Below are positions 17,467 through 26,750 of a stretch of DNA of 64,000 bases, piece after piece. How positions within the stretch are numbered: position 1 is the first letter of the stretch; the number at the start of each line of letters is the position of its first letter. The position numbers and the translations under genes were made by a program. Location: positions 1,116,001 to 1,180,000 of the forward strand of contig CAVYTB010000013.1 of NCBI GenBank assembly GCA_963771295.1, read 5' to 3'. The notes under the pieces are model-generated. The model was not told the origin of the DNA. It saw only the letters and a list, made by a program, of their open reading frames with translations, and did not search any database. Origin of the DNA: Acidiferrum sp963771295 (lineage in GTDB: Bacteria; Acidobacteriota; Terriglobia; Acidiferrales; UBA7541).

Positions 17467-19047
17467 TTACTTGACCTCCGCCGGCATTGAAATCGTTGGC
17501 GTTCCCGCGGATTGCGCTGGAACCGCCGGGTAGAAGCCCGGATTCACCTGCCTCACGATTCGTTCCACAGGTTTTTCGATGACCGCGAAAAACGGCTTGG
17601 GATAAATGCCGATCCAGAACGCCATCACCACCAAAGGAATCAACACAGCGTGCTCGCGCAAATTCATGTCCGGCAGCGTCTTGTTCACTTCGTGCGTCAC
17701 GGGCCCGAACATGGTTCGCTGATAAAGCCACAGCAGATACGCGGCGCCGAGAACGATTCCGAGCGACGCCCACGCAGCCCACGCTTTGTTCACCACAAAC
17801 GTTCCCTGCAGAATGGTCACTTCTCCAATAAATCCATTCAGCAGCGGCATGCCCAGCGAACTCAAGCTGACGATCAGATAAATCGCGGCGAACGTCGGCA
17901 TCGGCGTCGCCAGCCCACCGAATTCAGAAATCAGACGAGTGTGCCGCCGTTCATACAAAACTCCGACGATCAGGAACAGCGCGCCGGTCGAAATGCCGTG
18001 ATTGATCTGCTGAAGCACACTGCCGGAAAGCCCCAGCGGCGTAAGCGCAAAGATTCCCAAGGTGCAAAATCCCAAGTGGCTGACGGAACTGTACGCAATC
18101 AAGCGCTTCATGTCCTTCTGCATCAGGCAGACGACCGCGCCATAGACGATGCCGATGATGGAGAGCACCACCACGATATGAATGATCTTGGCGCGCATCA
18201 CCGTGTCGGCCGGCAGCAGCGGCAAGGAGAAACGGAGGAATCCGTATGTCCCCATTTTCAACAGCACACCGGCCAGAATGACGGAACCCGCCGTGGGCGC
18301 TTCCGTGTGCGCATCGGGAAGCCAGGTATGAAACGGGAACATGGGAACCTTGATGGCAAACGCGAAGAAGAATCCCCAGAACAGCCAGACCTTCAGCGAA
18401 TCTGGAAACTGCTGCGCGGCGGCCAGCAGCGTGGGGATATCAAATGTGCCGACACTGCCCGCGGGCAACGTCTTCGCGTAGTTGTAATACAGCGCCAGGA
18501 TGGCCAGCAGCATCAGCACCGAACCAGCCAGCGTGTACAGAAAAAACTTGATGGCGGCATACAGCCTGCGATCGCTGCCCCATACGCCAATCAGGAAGTA
18601 CATCGGCACCAGCATCACTTCCCAGAAAACGTAAAACAGGAAGAAGTCCAGCGACATGAACACGCCGAGCATGCCGGTCTGAAGCAACAACAGCAGAATG
18701 TAATATTCCTTGGTGCGCGTTTTGATCGCCGACCAGGAAGAAAGTATCGCAAGCATGCCCAGCAACGTTGTGAGCATGATCAGCAGCAGGCTGATGCCAT
18801 CGATGCCCAGCGCATATTTTGCGCCGATGGAGGGAATCCAGTCCGCCGTCTCTTTGAAGCTGAAGCCTTCGCGGCCGACCACGAAACGCGTCACCAGCGG
18901 AATGGAAACCAGGAAGCCGAGCGCGCCGAACAAATTGCCGACGATGCGATGAAGCGTCGACGCCTCGCGGGGCAGCAGCAACAGCAGCAGCGCGCCCACA
19001 AGCGGCGTGAACAAAACCACGCTGAGGAGATGGTTAGTAAAAAACAC
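17467..19047 (-). CDS. nuoM: NADH-quinone oxidoreductase subunit M (second copy)
   Basis: 526 residues from a GTG start. Antiporter-like subunit: FYVFWEVMLVPMYFLIGVWG carrying the conserved Glu, then PMFPFHTWLPDAHTEAPTAG and HGISTGALFLIVGVLYERRH. The nuoL stop lies 15 bases upstream. Clearly diverged from the first NuoM, so this is an old duplication or a separately acquired cluster rather than a recent copy. Confidence 0.94.
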   Translation of the reverse strand: MFFTNHLLSVVLFTPLVGALLLLLLPREASTLHRIVGNLFGALGFLVSIPLVTRFVVGREGFSFKETADWIPSIGAKYALGIDGISLLLIMLTTLLGMLAILSSWSAIKTRTKEYYILLLLLQTGMLGVFMSLDFFLFYVFWEVMLVPMYFLIGVWGSDRRLYAAIKFFLYTLAGSVLMLLAILALYYNYAKTLPAGSVGTFDIPTLLAAAQQFPDSLKVWLFWGFFFAFAIKVPMFPFHTWLPDAHTEAPTAGSVILAGVLLKMGTYGFLRFSLPLLPADTVMRAKIIHIVVVLSIIGIVYGAVVCLMQKDMKRLIAYSSVSHLGFCTLGIFALTPLGLSGSVLQQINHGISTGALFLIVGVLYERRHTRLISEFGGLATPMPTFAAIYLIVSLSSLGMPLLNGFIGEVTILQGTFVVNKAWAAWASLGIVLGAAYLLWLYQRTMFGPVTHEVNKTLPDMNLREHAVLIPLVVMAFWIGIYPKPFFAVIEKPVERIVRQVNPGFYPAVPAQSAGTPTISMPAEVK

Positions 19048-19062
19048 GATGCATTCAGCCTT

Positions 19063-21201
19063 TCAGCGCAAAGCGCGCAACCACACCTGCATGTGATGGC
19101 CGTAATAGCCCAGCAAAATCACCACGCCGAAAAGAATCCACATGGCGTAGGAAGAAAAGACACCGGTCTGAAACATGCGCACCGGCACACTGAGACCTTC
19201 GGTGAACTTGCCGATCAGATTCACGATCCCGTCGACCACCCACTTGTCCCACCAAATCGATATGCGCGAGAAATACCGCGTCAGCCAACTCGCGCCGTCC
19301 ACTCCCAGGCCATCGATAATGTGCGCATCCACCCACGCGAGGGCGGTGCTCAGATCCTTGATGCGGTTCACAATTACCGCATCGTAGATTTCGTCGACGT
19401 AATATTTGTGCACCAGAACGTTATGCAAACGCGGAAACGACGACGCAATCTTTTCGTGCAGTTTCGGACTTTTCAGAAACATCTGATAAGCCGCCCACAG
19501 GCCCAATCCAACGACCGCGAGCGACAGAATCATCAGGAAATATTCCTTGAACAGTGTGTGCTGTCCCAATTGCACCGCGCCCGTTTCGGTTTCGACGCCC
19601 CCTAAAACAGGTTCCAGGAATATCCCAAATGTATTCTTCTCGCCCCACAACACTGGCAGCGCAAACCACCCGCCGCACATCGACAGAAAAGCAAGAATCA
19701 TCAGCGGTACGGTCATGGACTTCGGCGATTCGTGGATGTGCTCTTCAAGCTCCGGCGAGACTCGCGACAATCCGAAAAACGTCAGGAACAGCAGACGAAA
19801 CATGTAGTAAGCCGTCATGCCCGCGGTAATCAAGCCGACCACCCACAGGAAAAGGTAGCGGTCCATCATTTGCGAGCGATGAAAGGCGTGCCCCAGAATT
19901 TCATCTTTGCTGAAGAATCCGGCAAACGGAAAAATTCCGGCAATCGCCAGGGTAGCGATCAGAAAAGGTCGCGACGTGGCGGGAATCGTGTTCCACAACC
20001 CGCCCATTTTGCGAATGTCCTGCTCGCCGGAAAGCGAGTGAATGACGCTGCCGGCGCCAAGAAACAGTAAGGCTTTGAAGAACGCGTGCGTCATCAGGTG
20101 AAAGATTCCTGCGGCGAAAGCGCCCACTCCGAGCGCCAGAAACATGTAGCCCAACTGGCTGATGGTGGAATACGCCAGCACTTTCTTGATATCGGTCTGC
20201 ACCAGAGCCATGGACGCGGCGAAAATGGCTGTGGCGGCCCCAATGAACGCGACGACGTCCATCGCAACCGGCGCGAGTTGGTAGATGGCATTCACGCGCG
20301 CAACCATGTACACGCCCGCGGTAACCATAGTGGCCGCGTGAATCAAGGCACTGACCGGCGTCGGGCCTTCCATCGCGTCGGGCAGCCAAACATACAGCGG
20401 GATTTGCGCGGACTTTCCCGTAGCGCCGACGAACAGCAAAAGCGCGATGATCGTCAGCACGGGCGCGCCAGCCACTAACTGGCCATGGCTCACCATCGCC
20501 GCAAGCGTTTGCACGATGCCAGAGAACGCCGCTGGATCGCTAAGCCCCTGGGAACTGAATCGAATGGTCCCAAAGGTTGTGGCAATTAGAAAAATCCCCA
20601 GGATGAATCCGAAATCGCCAATGCGGTTGACGATGAACGCCTTCTTTCCCGCGTCTGCCGCCGACTTCTTTAGGAAATAGAATCCGATCAGAAGATAGCT
20701 GCACAGCCCCACGCCTTCCCATCCAACAAACAACAGCAACAGGTTGTTGGCCAGCACCAGCGTCAGCATCGAAAACATGAACAGATTCAGATAACCAAAG
20801 AAGCGGTAGTAGCCGCCCTCGTGCGCCATGTATCCGATCGAGTACACATGAATCAGAAACCCAACGCCCGTAACCACCAGAATCATCACGCAAGAAAGAG
20901 GATCGAGCAGGTAGCCCCAATCGGCAATGAATGGCACAAGTGCGCCATGGGCAGGCGTCATGCCCGGCGTGATCCATTCAAACAGGATTAGCTGGTAGAC
21001 CCGGTGTTCCGCATCAGCCGCCAGAAGCTGAAAAACCGCGCCGGCGGCATACAAAAAGGAAAGAAACACGCTGCCGACGCAGAGGAAACTAACAGCCGCT
21101 TTAGGGAGCCGCCTTCCAAAAAAGAACATCAGCGCCGCGGTGATCAGCGGAAATAGCGGGATCAAGTAGAAATGCGACAGAAAATAGCCGGAAGGACTCA
21201 T
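19063..21201 (-). CDS. nuoL: NADH-quinone oxidoreductase subunit L (second copy)
   Basis: 712 residues from ATG at 21201, chosen because GGAGG sits eight bases upstream; a TTG seven codons earlier is also open. Core motifs: LFVGWEGVGLCSYLLIGFYF, GKSAQIPLYVWLPDAMEGPTP and HLMTHAFFKALLFLGAGSVIH. The C-terminus keeps the lateral helix and terminal anchor (YAMWILFGVVILLGYY). About 60 residues longer than the first NuoL, spread over several loops. Confidence 0.94.
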   Translation of the reverse strand: MSPSGYFLSHFYLIPLFPLITAALMFFFGRRLPKAAVSFLCVGSVFLSFLYAAGAVFQLLAADAEHRVYQLILFEWITPGMTPAHGALVPFIADWGYLLDPLSCVMILVVTGVGFLIHVYSIGYMAHEGGYYRFFGYLNLFMFSMLTLVLANNLLLLFVGWEGVGLCSYLLIGFYFLKKSAADAGKKAFIVNRIGDFGFILGIFLIATTFGTIRFSSQGLSDPAAFSGIVQTLAAMVSHGQLVAGAPVLTIIALLLFVGATGKSAQIPLYVWLPDAMEGPTPVSALIHAATMVTAGVYMVARVNAIYQLAPVAMDVVAFIGAATAIFAASMALVQTDIKKVLAYSTISQLGYMFLALGVGAFAAGIFHLMTHAFFKALLFLGAGSVIHSLSGEQDIRKMGGLWNTIPATSRPFLIATLAIAGIFPFAGFFSKDEILGHAFHRSQMMDRYLFLWVVGLITAGMTAYYMFRLLFLTFFGLSRVSPELEEHIHESPKSMTVPLMILAFLSMCGGWFALPVLWGEKNTFGIFLEPVLGGVETETGAVQLGQHTLFKEYFLMILSLAVVGLGLWAAYQMFLKSPKLHEKIASSFPRLHNVLVHKYYVDEIYDAVIVNRIKDLSTALAWVDAHIIDGLGVDGASWLTRYFSRISIWWDKWVVDGIVNLIGKFTEGLSVPVRMFQTGVFSSYAMWILFGVVILLGYYGHHMQVWLRALR

Positions 21202-21244
21202 GTACCGAGCCTCCGGAGACAAATACTTCGCGTTGTGGCGATAG

Positions 21245-21547
21245 CTACCATTTCAAAAGATCCATTTCGTCGGCCAGCACGGTTTCGCGATTGCGGAAGA
21301 ACGCGATGATGATGCCCAGGCCTACCGCCGCTTCCGCCGCAGCGTCGGCAATGATGAACAGCGCGAAGATCTGGCCTTGGACGTCGCCGAAGATACGCGA
21401 AAACGCAACCAGGTTGATATTGACGGCGTTCAGAATCAGTTCGATGGACATGAGAACAATGATCACGTTGCGGCGCGTAATTACCCCGATTGCGCCGATG
21501 ATGAACAGCGCAAAACTGAGAAACAAGTAGTGGCCTACGGGCATCAT
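21245..21547 (-). CDS. nuoK: NADH-quinone oxidoreductase subunit K (second copy)
   Basis: 100 residues, three helices, with the two membrane glutamates (MSIELILNAVNINLVAFSR and AAAEAAVGLGIIIAFFR). Starts with ATGATG at 21547, five bases after the nuoJ stop. Confidence 0.93.
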   Translation of the reverse strand: MMPVGHYLFLSFALFIIGAIGVITRRNVIIVLMSIELILNAVNINLVAFSRIFGDVQGQIFALFIIADAAAEAAVGLGIIIAFFRNRETVLADEMDLLKW

Positions 21548-21552
21548 CGCAA

Positions 21553-22071
21553 TTACGTCCTTTTCTTGGCCATGACCACGGCACCGATCATTGCAACCAG
21601 CAACAGAATGCTGGCGATTTCAAACGGCAGCAGATAATTGCTGAACAAAATTTTGGCAAATTGCTCGGAGTTGGGTGGCAGCTTGTCTCCGGCTGGTGCG
21701 GGCGGCGCCAGCAAGCCGGCGCTGGGCAGTTGGCGAACGTACCAGAACATGACTCCGACCTCGCAAGCCAGCGCAATCGCGACAAAAAAGGCCACCCACT
21801 TCTGCAAACGAAACTTGATGTGGTGCAGCGGAACGTCCAGGCGCACCAGCATGATTACGAACACGAACAGCACCATAATTCCGCCGACGTACAGGATGAT
21901 CTGCGCGATGAACAGGAATTCGGCGCGCAACTGCAGGAAGATTCCAGCGGTGGCTAGAAGCGTAGTGATCAGGAAAACCGCGCTGTGAATCGCGTTGCGG
22001 CGCGTGACCATCAACGCGGCGCTGAGGATTGCGATGCCGGCAAAAAAATAGAAAATGATGCTATCCAGCAT
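21553..22071 (-). CDS. nuoJ: NADH-quinone oxidoreductase subunit J (second copy)
   Basis: 172 residues. The TM3 signature IILYVGGIMVLFVFVIMLV is intact and the last helix ends AMIGAVVMAKKRT. A Pro/Ala-rich loop (about residues 115-135) separates helices 4 and 5. Its start overlaps the nuoH stop by 11 bases. Confidence 0.92.
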   Translation of the reverse strand: MLDSIIFYFFAGIAILSAALMVTRRNAIHSAVFLITTLLATAGIFLQLRAEFLFIAQIILYVGGIMVLFVFVIMLVRLDVPLHHIKFRLQKWVAFFVAIALACEVGVMFWYVRQLPSAGLLAPPAPAGDKLPPNSEQFAKILFSNYLLPFEIASILLLVAMIGAVVMAKKRT

Positions 22072-23407
22072 AAGAGTCCGAAGTTTCGGCAGCAGAAGAA
22101 GAAGCGGCCGCCGTTCGTTTATCGTTCAGATGCAGCAAGAACGCGGCGGCGGCTAACGTGAACACCGTGGTGACGAGCAGCGCCAGCCAACGATTCCACC
22201 CAAATTGCGCCTCCAGCATCATGGCCACGCCCACGGAAAACACGTTCACGATGGCCAAGGGAATCAGCAGGTACCAGCCCAGGTGCATCAGTTGATCGAA
22301 GCGATAGCGCGGCAACGTAAACCGCAGCCACATGAATACATAAATGTAACCGCTGACTTTCATCAGGAACCAAAAGGCTCCCAGGAGGCCGGCCTTGGCG
22401 GCTTGCAGCGGCGGAACGAAAAGAGTGGCGGCTAGAATCAGGGCGACCAGGAAACACAGCGCGGCCACTGCCCACATAAACATCGTTTGCACGCGCACCG
22501 GCTGCTTCCCTGCCCTGTAAACACAATACGCGCCGACCGCTGCGGTGAAGACCGCGGGCAGAATATCAAGCCAATTCAACCAATGAACATTCGGGAAGGG
22601 TCGTAGCCATCCGCCCAGGAAAAGAGTAGTGGCAACCGCGGCGACCACAATCATGTTGGCGTACTCACCAAGGAAGTACAGCGCCCAGCGAAAGCCGCTG
22701 TATTCCGTCATATAGCCGGCAACAAGTTCGGATTCGGCTTCGGGAAGATCGAACGGCGCGCGATTGGTTTCCGCGATGGACGCGACCAGGTAAATGAAGA
22801 ACGCCACCGGCGCCAGGAAAATAAACCACACGCCATAGTGCTGTTGCGCGTCGACGATCGAGCGAATCTGCAGCGTGCCCGCCAGAAGCAGTCCGCCGAT
22901 GATCGCAAGCCCCGCAGCCGTTTCGTAACTTACAAGCTGCGCTGTGCTGCGCAGCGCCCCGATCAGCGAATAGTGGCTGTTGGAAGCCCAGCCGCCCAGC
23001 ACGATTCCAAAAAGCCCCAGCGAGCTGACTCCCAGAATGAACAGAATGCCAATATTAATGTCCTTGGCCACCTGAAACCACGGGCCAAACGCGATGGCGC
23101 CCATCGAAACCAACGCGGTCGTCATGGAAACGACCGGCGCCAGCCAGAAGATCACCTTATCCGCATCATCAGGAATAATGTCTTCTTTGATGAGCAGTTT
23201 CAGTGCGTCGGCGATCGGCTGCAGCAAGCCGTGCGGACCCACGCGCATCGGTCCCAGGCGCGCTTGCATGTCCGCCATCAGTTTGCGTTCGACTAGAACG
23301 ACGTAGCCGGCGATCAGCGGAACTACCGCGACAATCAATACGCCGGATACCAGTTGAACCCACCAGGTTTGCAGAAAACCCACGATGGAATGAAGGGCGG
23401 GATTCAT
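22061..23407 (-). CDS. nuoH: NADH-quinone oxidoreductase subunit H (second copy, long form)
   Basis: 448 residues against a usual 320-350. Conserved blocks: ERKLMADMQARLGPMRVGPHG, ETNRAPFDLPEAESELVAGY and WLRFTLPRYRFDQLMHLGW. Between LFLGGWLRPFPN and GAFWFLMKV an insertion contributes at least two hydrophobic helices (LPAVFTAAVGAYCVY and AVAALCFLVALILA); a charged, Ser/Ala-rich tail follows the last helix. The stop overlaps nuoJ, and the start lies three bases after the nuoD stop. Confidence 0.93.
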   Translation of the reverse strand: MNPALHSIVGFLQTWWVQLVSGVLIVAVVPLIAGYVVLVERKLMADMQARLGPMRVGPHGLLQPIADALKLLIKEDIIPDDADKVIFWLAPVVSMTTALVSMGAIAFGPWFQVAKDINIGILFILGVSSLGLFGIVLGGWASNSHYSLIGALRSTAQLVSYETAAGLAIIGGLLLAGTLQIRSIVDAQQHYGVWFIFLAPVAFFIYLVASIAETNRAPFDLPEAESELVAGYMTEYSGFRWALYFLGEYANMIVVAAVATTLFLGGWLRPFPNVHWLNWLDILPAVFTAAVGAYCVYRAGKQPVRVQTMFMWAVAALCFLVALILAATLFVPPLQAAKAGLLGAFWFLMKVSGYIYVFMWLRFTLPRYRFDQLMHLGWYLLIPLAIVNVFSVGVAMMLEAQFGWNRWLALLVTTVFTLAAAAFLLHLNDKRTAAASSSAAETSDSYAG

Positions 23408-23410
23408 GGG

Positions 23411-24553
23411 CTAGCGGTCCACCTCGCCAAGAACGATGTCGAGAGTTCCGATGATGGCAACTACATCGGCCACCAGGTGCCCGCGCGCCATCTTGTCGAA
23501 CGCCTGCAAATTGATAAATGATGGGGGACGAATACGCACGCGATATGGCTGCGTGGTGCCGTCGCTGACAATGTAATACCCCAGAATGCCTTTCGGCGCT
23601 TCGATGCAGTGATAAACCTCGCCCGGAGGCGGCTTCAGAACCTTGCCTACCTTGCCAAGGATAGGACCAGCGGGAATATTTTCGATTGCTTGCAGGCAGA
23701 TTAGTCGCGACTGGCGCATCTCTTCCATACGCACCATATAGCGGTCGTACGTGTCGCCCTTCGTCCCAACGGGAATCTCAAATTTGTACTGGTCGTACGC
23801 GGCATACGGCGTAGCCTTGCGGATATCCCATGCCAGACCGCTGGCGCGAATGATGGGTCCGGAAGCGCCCAGGGCAATGCAGTCTTCCGTGGAAAGAATC
23901 CCAACGTTGCGCGTGCGTCCAATCCAGATGCTGTTACCTGTAAGTAGATCGACATATTCCTGGATGCGGCGCTCGAAGTCCTTACAGAATCGCTCCACGT
24001 CTTTTTCAAATGTGTCGTACGACTCGTACTGCAGCCCGCCTATGCGGAACGCATGTGTGGTCAGCCGCGCCCCGCAATACTTCTCGAAAATTTTAAGGAT
24101 TTCTTCGCGTTCACGCATGCAATAGAAAAGCGGCGTAAGCGCGCCAATATCCAAAGCGTGCGTTCCCAGCCACAACAGATGGCTGGCGATGCGCTGCAAC
24201 TCCGTAAGAATCGTGCGGATCACGCGCGCACGCGGCGGGGCTTCCACGTTTAAAAGTTTCTCGACCGCCTCGCAGTAGCCCAGCCCGTTGCTGACGGCCG
24301 CGACGTAGTCCATGCGATCGACGTACGGAGCAAATTGCTGATACGAACGATTCTCCGCGATCTTCTCTACGCCTCGATGCAGATACCCGATCACGCACTC
24401 CGAACCAATCACCCGTTCGCCATCCAGCTTAAGCTTCACGCGCAGCACGCCATGGGTGGAAGGATGCTGAGGCCCCATGTTGATGACGAGCTCATCCGCG
24501 CCGAGCAGCGTGTTTGGCTTTTGTGTTGTGTCGTCGTGCAAAGTGTTTCCCAA
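23411..24553 (-). CDS. nuoD: NADH-quinone oxidoreductase subunit D (second copy)
   Basis: 380 residues, quinone-site subunit. NMGPQHPSTHGVLRVKLKLDG near residue 26, GYLHRGVEKIAENRSY, VDRMDYVAAVSNGLGYCEAVE and the ending DIVLGEVDR are all present. The start is probably TTG at 24553 since the first ATG lies within the conserved core. Located 12 bases after the nuoC stop. Confidence 0.94.
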   Translation of the reverse strand: MGNTLHDDTTQKPNTLLGADELVINMGPQHPSTHGVLRVKLKLDGERVIGSECVIGYLHRGVEKIAENRSYQQFAPYVDRMDYVAAVSNGLGYCEAVEKLLNVEAPPRARVIRTILTELQRIASHLLWLGTHALDIGALTPLFYCMREREEILKIFEKYCGARLTTHAFRIGGLQYESYDTFEKDVERFCKDFERRIQEYVDLLTGNSIWIGRTRNVGILSTEDCIALGASGPIIRASGLAWDIRKATPYAAYDQYKFEIPVGTKGDTYDRYMVRMEEMRQSRLICLQAIENIPAGPILGKVGKVLKPPPGEVYHCIEAPKGILGYYIVSDGTTQPYRVRIRPPSFINLQAFDKMARGHLVADVVAIIGTLDIVLGEVDR

Positions 24554-24565
24554 GTTCCTGTGACC

Positions 24566-25228
24566 CTATTGACCTGATTCGATGCCGAGATTCTCGCGCA
24601 CCCAAACCTCGTCCTGCTTCAAGATGTCGTAATCCTTGCGAAGAGGGTGGCCTTGCCATTCGTCCGGCAAAAGAATCCGTTTCAAATCCGGATGACCCGC
24701 GAACCGAATGCCAAACATGTCGAAGATTTCGCGCTCCAGCCAATTCGCTACGGGCCACACGGAAATCACGCTGGCTGCTTCCTGGTCCGCGGCCAGGGGA
24801 ATCTTCAGACGCAGGCGCGTGTTGTGCGGGAAGGAATAAAGAACGGCGACAAGATCAAAGCGCTTCTCGCGACGCGGCCAGTCAACGGCGGTGTAATCCT
24901 CGAGCAGATCGAATTTCTCTTCATCGCGCGAGTAACGGGCGATTTCCATTAGCTGCGCGGCGTCAATTACAAGGTAAGGCTGCTTGCGATCTTCCAATGC
25001 ATCCAGGATTGCGGCACCGAAACGCTCTCGGTAGCGCCGCGTGAGATCGTTGTCGAGAGGAACCTGCAGAACGACGGGAGGCTTTGGAGGCGGCGGAGCG
25101 GGTTTCGCAGCGGGAAGAGTCGCGGGCGCAGTCGGGCTCTTAGGCGCTGCCGGTGGCGTGGCGGAAGCGCCGGATGATTCCGGCTTGGCACGATCGGGCG
25201 ATTGGGGCGGCTTGGACTCGTCTGCCAT
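24566..25228 (-). CDS. nuoC: NADH-quinone oxidoreductase subunit C with Pro/Ala-rich extension (second copy)
   Basis: 220 residues from ATG at 25228. Residues 1-55 are a low-complexity Pro/Ala/Lys segment not found in the first copy; the conserved domain begins near residue 60. The signature NWLEREIFDMFGIRFAGHPDLKRI and the HPLRKDY block are intact. The 250 bases upstream, up to nuoA, hold no open frame resembling nuoB. Confidence 0.92.
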   Translation of the reverse strand: MADESKPPQSPDRAKPESSGASATPPAAPKSPTAPATLPAAKPAPPPPKPPVVLQVPLDNDLTRRYRERFGAAILDALEDRKQPYLVIDAAQLMEIARYSRDEEKFDLLEDYTAVDWPRREKRFDLVAVLYSFPHNTRLRLKIPLAADQEAASVISVWPVANWLEREIFDMFGIRFAGHPDLKRILLPDEWQGHPLRKDYDILKQDEVWVRENLGIESGQ

Positions 25229-25478
25229 GGACCCTGGGACCGTTGGGCTGCAACATGAGGGCTTGCGAGAAAATAGCGAGCAAACCCTCGAACATTTACT
25301 CCTGAAGATGCCGCAAAAAAAGGCTGCGCGTGAAGGAAGGAGCGAGAACGCGCAAACCAAGCGCTACGGCGGACAGGCGCATCCGCGACTTAGCAGCCAG
25401 AATTGTCGCTGAGAGAGTTTCTAACACACGAGGTAAGGGCAGTCAATGAGGCGCAGCACAGACAAGTGGAAATGCGAA

Positions 25479-25853
25479 TCAGGCCCAGTCGAGGGCGCCC
25501 TTCTTGTAGAGCCAAACGTAGCCAACGAGCAGGATGCCGAGGAAGACGAACATGGAGACAAGCGCGAAAGCGCCCATGTGTTGAGCGATCCAGCCGCGAT
25601 AGAGAATGGCCCAGGGAAACAGAAACATGGTTTCCACGTCGAAGATGACGAAGAGCATGGCAACAATGTAGAAACGCGCGGAATAACGGCCGCGAGCATT
25701 GGATTCCGGAGGGATGCCGCATTCGTAAGGCAGGAACTTGGCGGCGCCGAGGCGCGATTCGGGACGAATAAACTTGAAGACGATCAGCGCAATCACGGGA
25801 AACGAAAGGACCAGAAGCGCGAAGATCAGAACCGGGATGTAGGCCGCGGGCAT
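25479..25853 (-). CDS. nuoA: NADH-quinone oxidoreductase subunit A (second copy)
   Basis: 124 residues, three helices, with the family block KFLPYECGIPPESNARGRYSARFYIVAM and FDVETMFLFPWA containing the conserved acidic residues. First gene of the second cluster. The 250 bases downstream (25229-25478) are non-coding as far as can be seen. Confidence 0.94.
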   Translation of the reverse strand: MPAAYIPVLIFALLVLSFPVIALIVFKFIRPESRLGAAKFLPYECGIPPESNARGRYSARFYIVAMLFVIFDVETMFLFPWAILYRGWIAQHMGAFALVSMFVFLGILLVGYVWLYKKGALDWA

Positions 25854-25871
25854 AATTTTGCGTCTGAGTGG

Positions 25872-25902
25872 ATGCTAGCACAGAACACGGGCCGAAATTC
25901 AA
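25872..25902 (-). promoter_or_regulatory. Possible sigma70-type promoter of nuoA2
   Basis: On the minus strand TTGAAT (25897-25902) and TAGCAT (25872-25877) are separated by 19 bases, 18 bases before the nuoA2 ATG. Both boxes match the consensus at four of six positions and the spacer is long, so this is tentative. Confidence 0.3.
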
Positions 25903-25922
25903 GGGCAATGGTCACAGCGCAG

Positions 25923-26750
25923 CTACTTTTCAAAGAGAAGCTCACCTGCGCGTTGCGTGGCTTTCACCACAGCCTTGATGAGCGTGACGCGCAACTTCCC
26001 TTCTTCCAGTTCCATGATGCCGTCGATGGTGCAGCCCGCGGGTGTTGTCACCGCGTCCTTCAGCAGCGCGGGATGGTCGCCGGTTTCAAGGACGACGCTG
26101 GCGGCACCCTTCATGGTTTGCGCGGCCAGGAGAGTGGCGACATCGCGAGGAAGTCCGACTTTCACGCCGGCCTCGGCGAAGGATTCCAGGATGATGTAGG
26201 CAAAGGCTGGGCCGCTGGCGGAAAGGCCCGTAACTGCATCCATGTTCTTTTCGTCGACGACGACGGTGCGACCGACCGCGTCGAACATAGCTTTGGCAAT
26301 CTCCAGATGCTCAGCAGATGCGTGGGTGCCGCGGCAGATTCCAGCCATGCCGCAGCCAACGGTGGAGCAGGTGTTGGGCATGACGCGGATGACAGGGATT
26401 TTGTCGCCAACGCGCTGCTCGATGTAGGCGGTGGGGACGGAAGCAGCGACGGAAATGACGAGCGTGTCTTTGCCAAGCTGCGGCTTGATCTCCTTGAGCA
26501 CGTCGCCGACAACCTGAGGTTTGACGCCGAGAAGAACGATGTCCGCATCTTTGACAGCTTTGCGATTGTCTGTGGAAACCGAGACGCCGAGCTCTTTGGC
26601 GAGATTGGCGGCTTTCTCTTCGTGGCGAACTGTGGCAGTGACGCGTTTCGGCGTGAACAGGCCCTGTTTGAGATAGGCGCGAAGAAGAATTCCGCCGAGT
26701 TTGCCGGTGCCGAGAACGGCGAGACTTTTGTCGGAGAGTTTGTTTGGCAT
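25923..26750 (-). CDS. proC: Pyrroline-5-carboxylate reductase
   Basis: 275 residues from ATG at 26750. Last step of proline synthesis: NAD(P)H-dependent reduction of pyrroline-5-carboxylate, cytoplasmic. The Rossmann motif LGTGKLGGILLRA opens the protein, VIRVMPNTCSTVG is the family block in the middle, and the C-terminal domain has LSASGPAFAYIILESFAEAGVKVGL and TTPAGCTIDGI. Same strand as the second nuo cluster, 69 bases upstream of nuoA2. Confidence 0.95.
   Translation of the reverse strand: MPNKLSDKSLAVLGTGKLGGILLRAYLKQGLFTPKRVTATVRHEEKAANLAKELGVSVSTDNRKAVKDADIVLLGVKPQVVGDVLKEIKPQLGKDTLVISVAASVPTAYIEQRVGDKIPVIRVMPNTCSTVGCGMAGICRGTHASAEHLEIAKAMFDAVGRTVVVDEKNMDAVTGLSASGPAFAYIILESFAEAGVKVGLPRDVATLLAAQTMKGAASVVLETGDHPALLKDAVTTPAGCTIDGIMELEEGKLRVTLIKAVVKATQRAGELLFEK

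Noticed and set aside
17512..19605. 697-codon open frame on the plus strand
   Set aside because: Antisense to the second nuoM and nuoL; the product is Gln/His/Arg-rich without domain character, a shadow of Leu- and Ala-rich membrane genes.
25229..25478. Possible nuoB between nuoA2 and nuoC2
   Set aside because: No frame on either strand has the NuoB cysteine motifs or adequate length.
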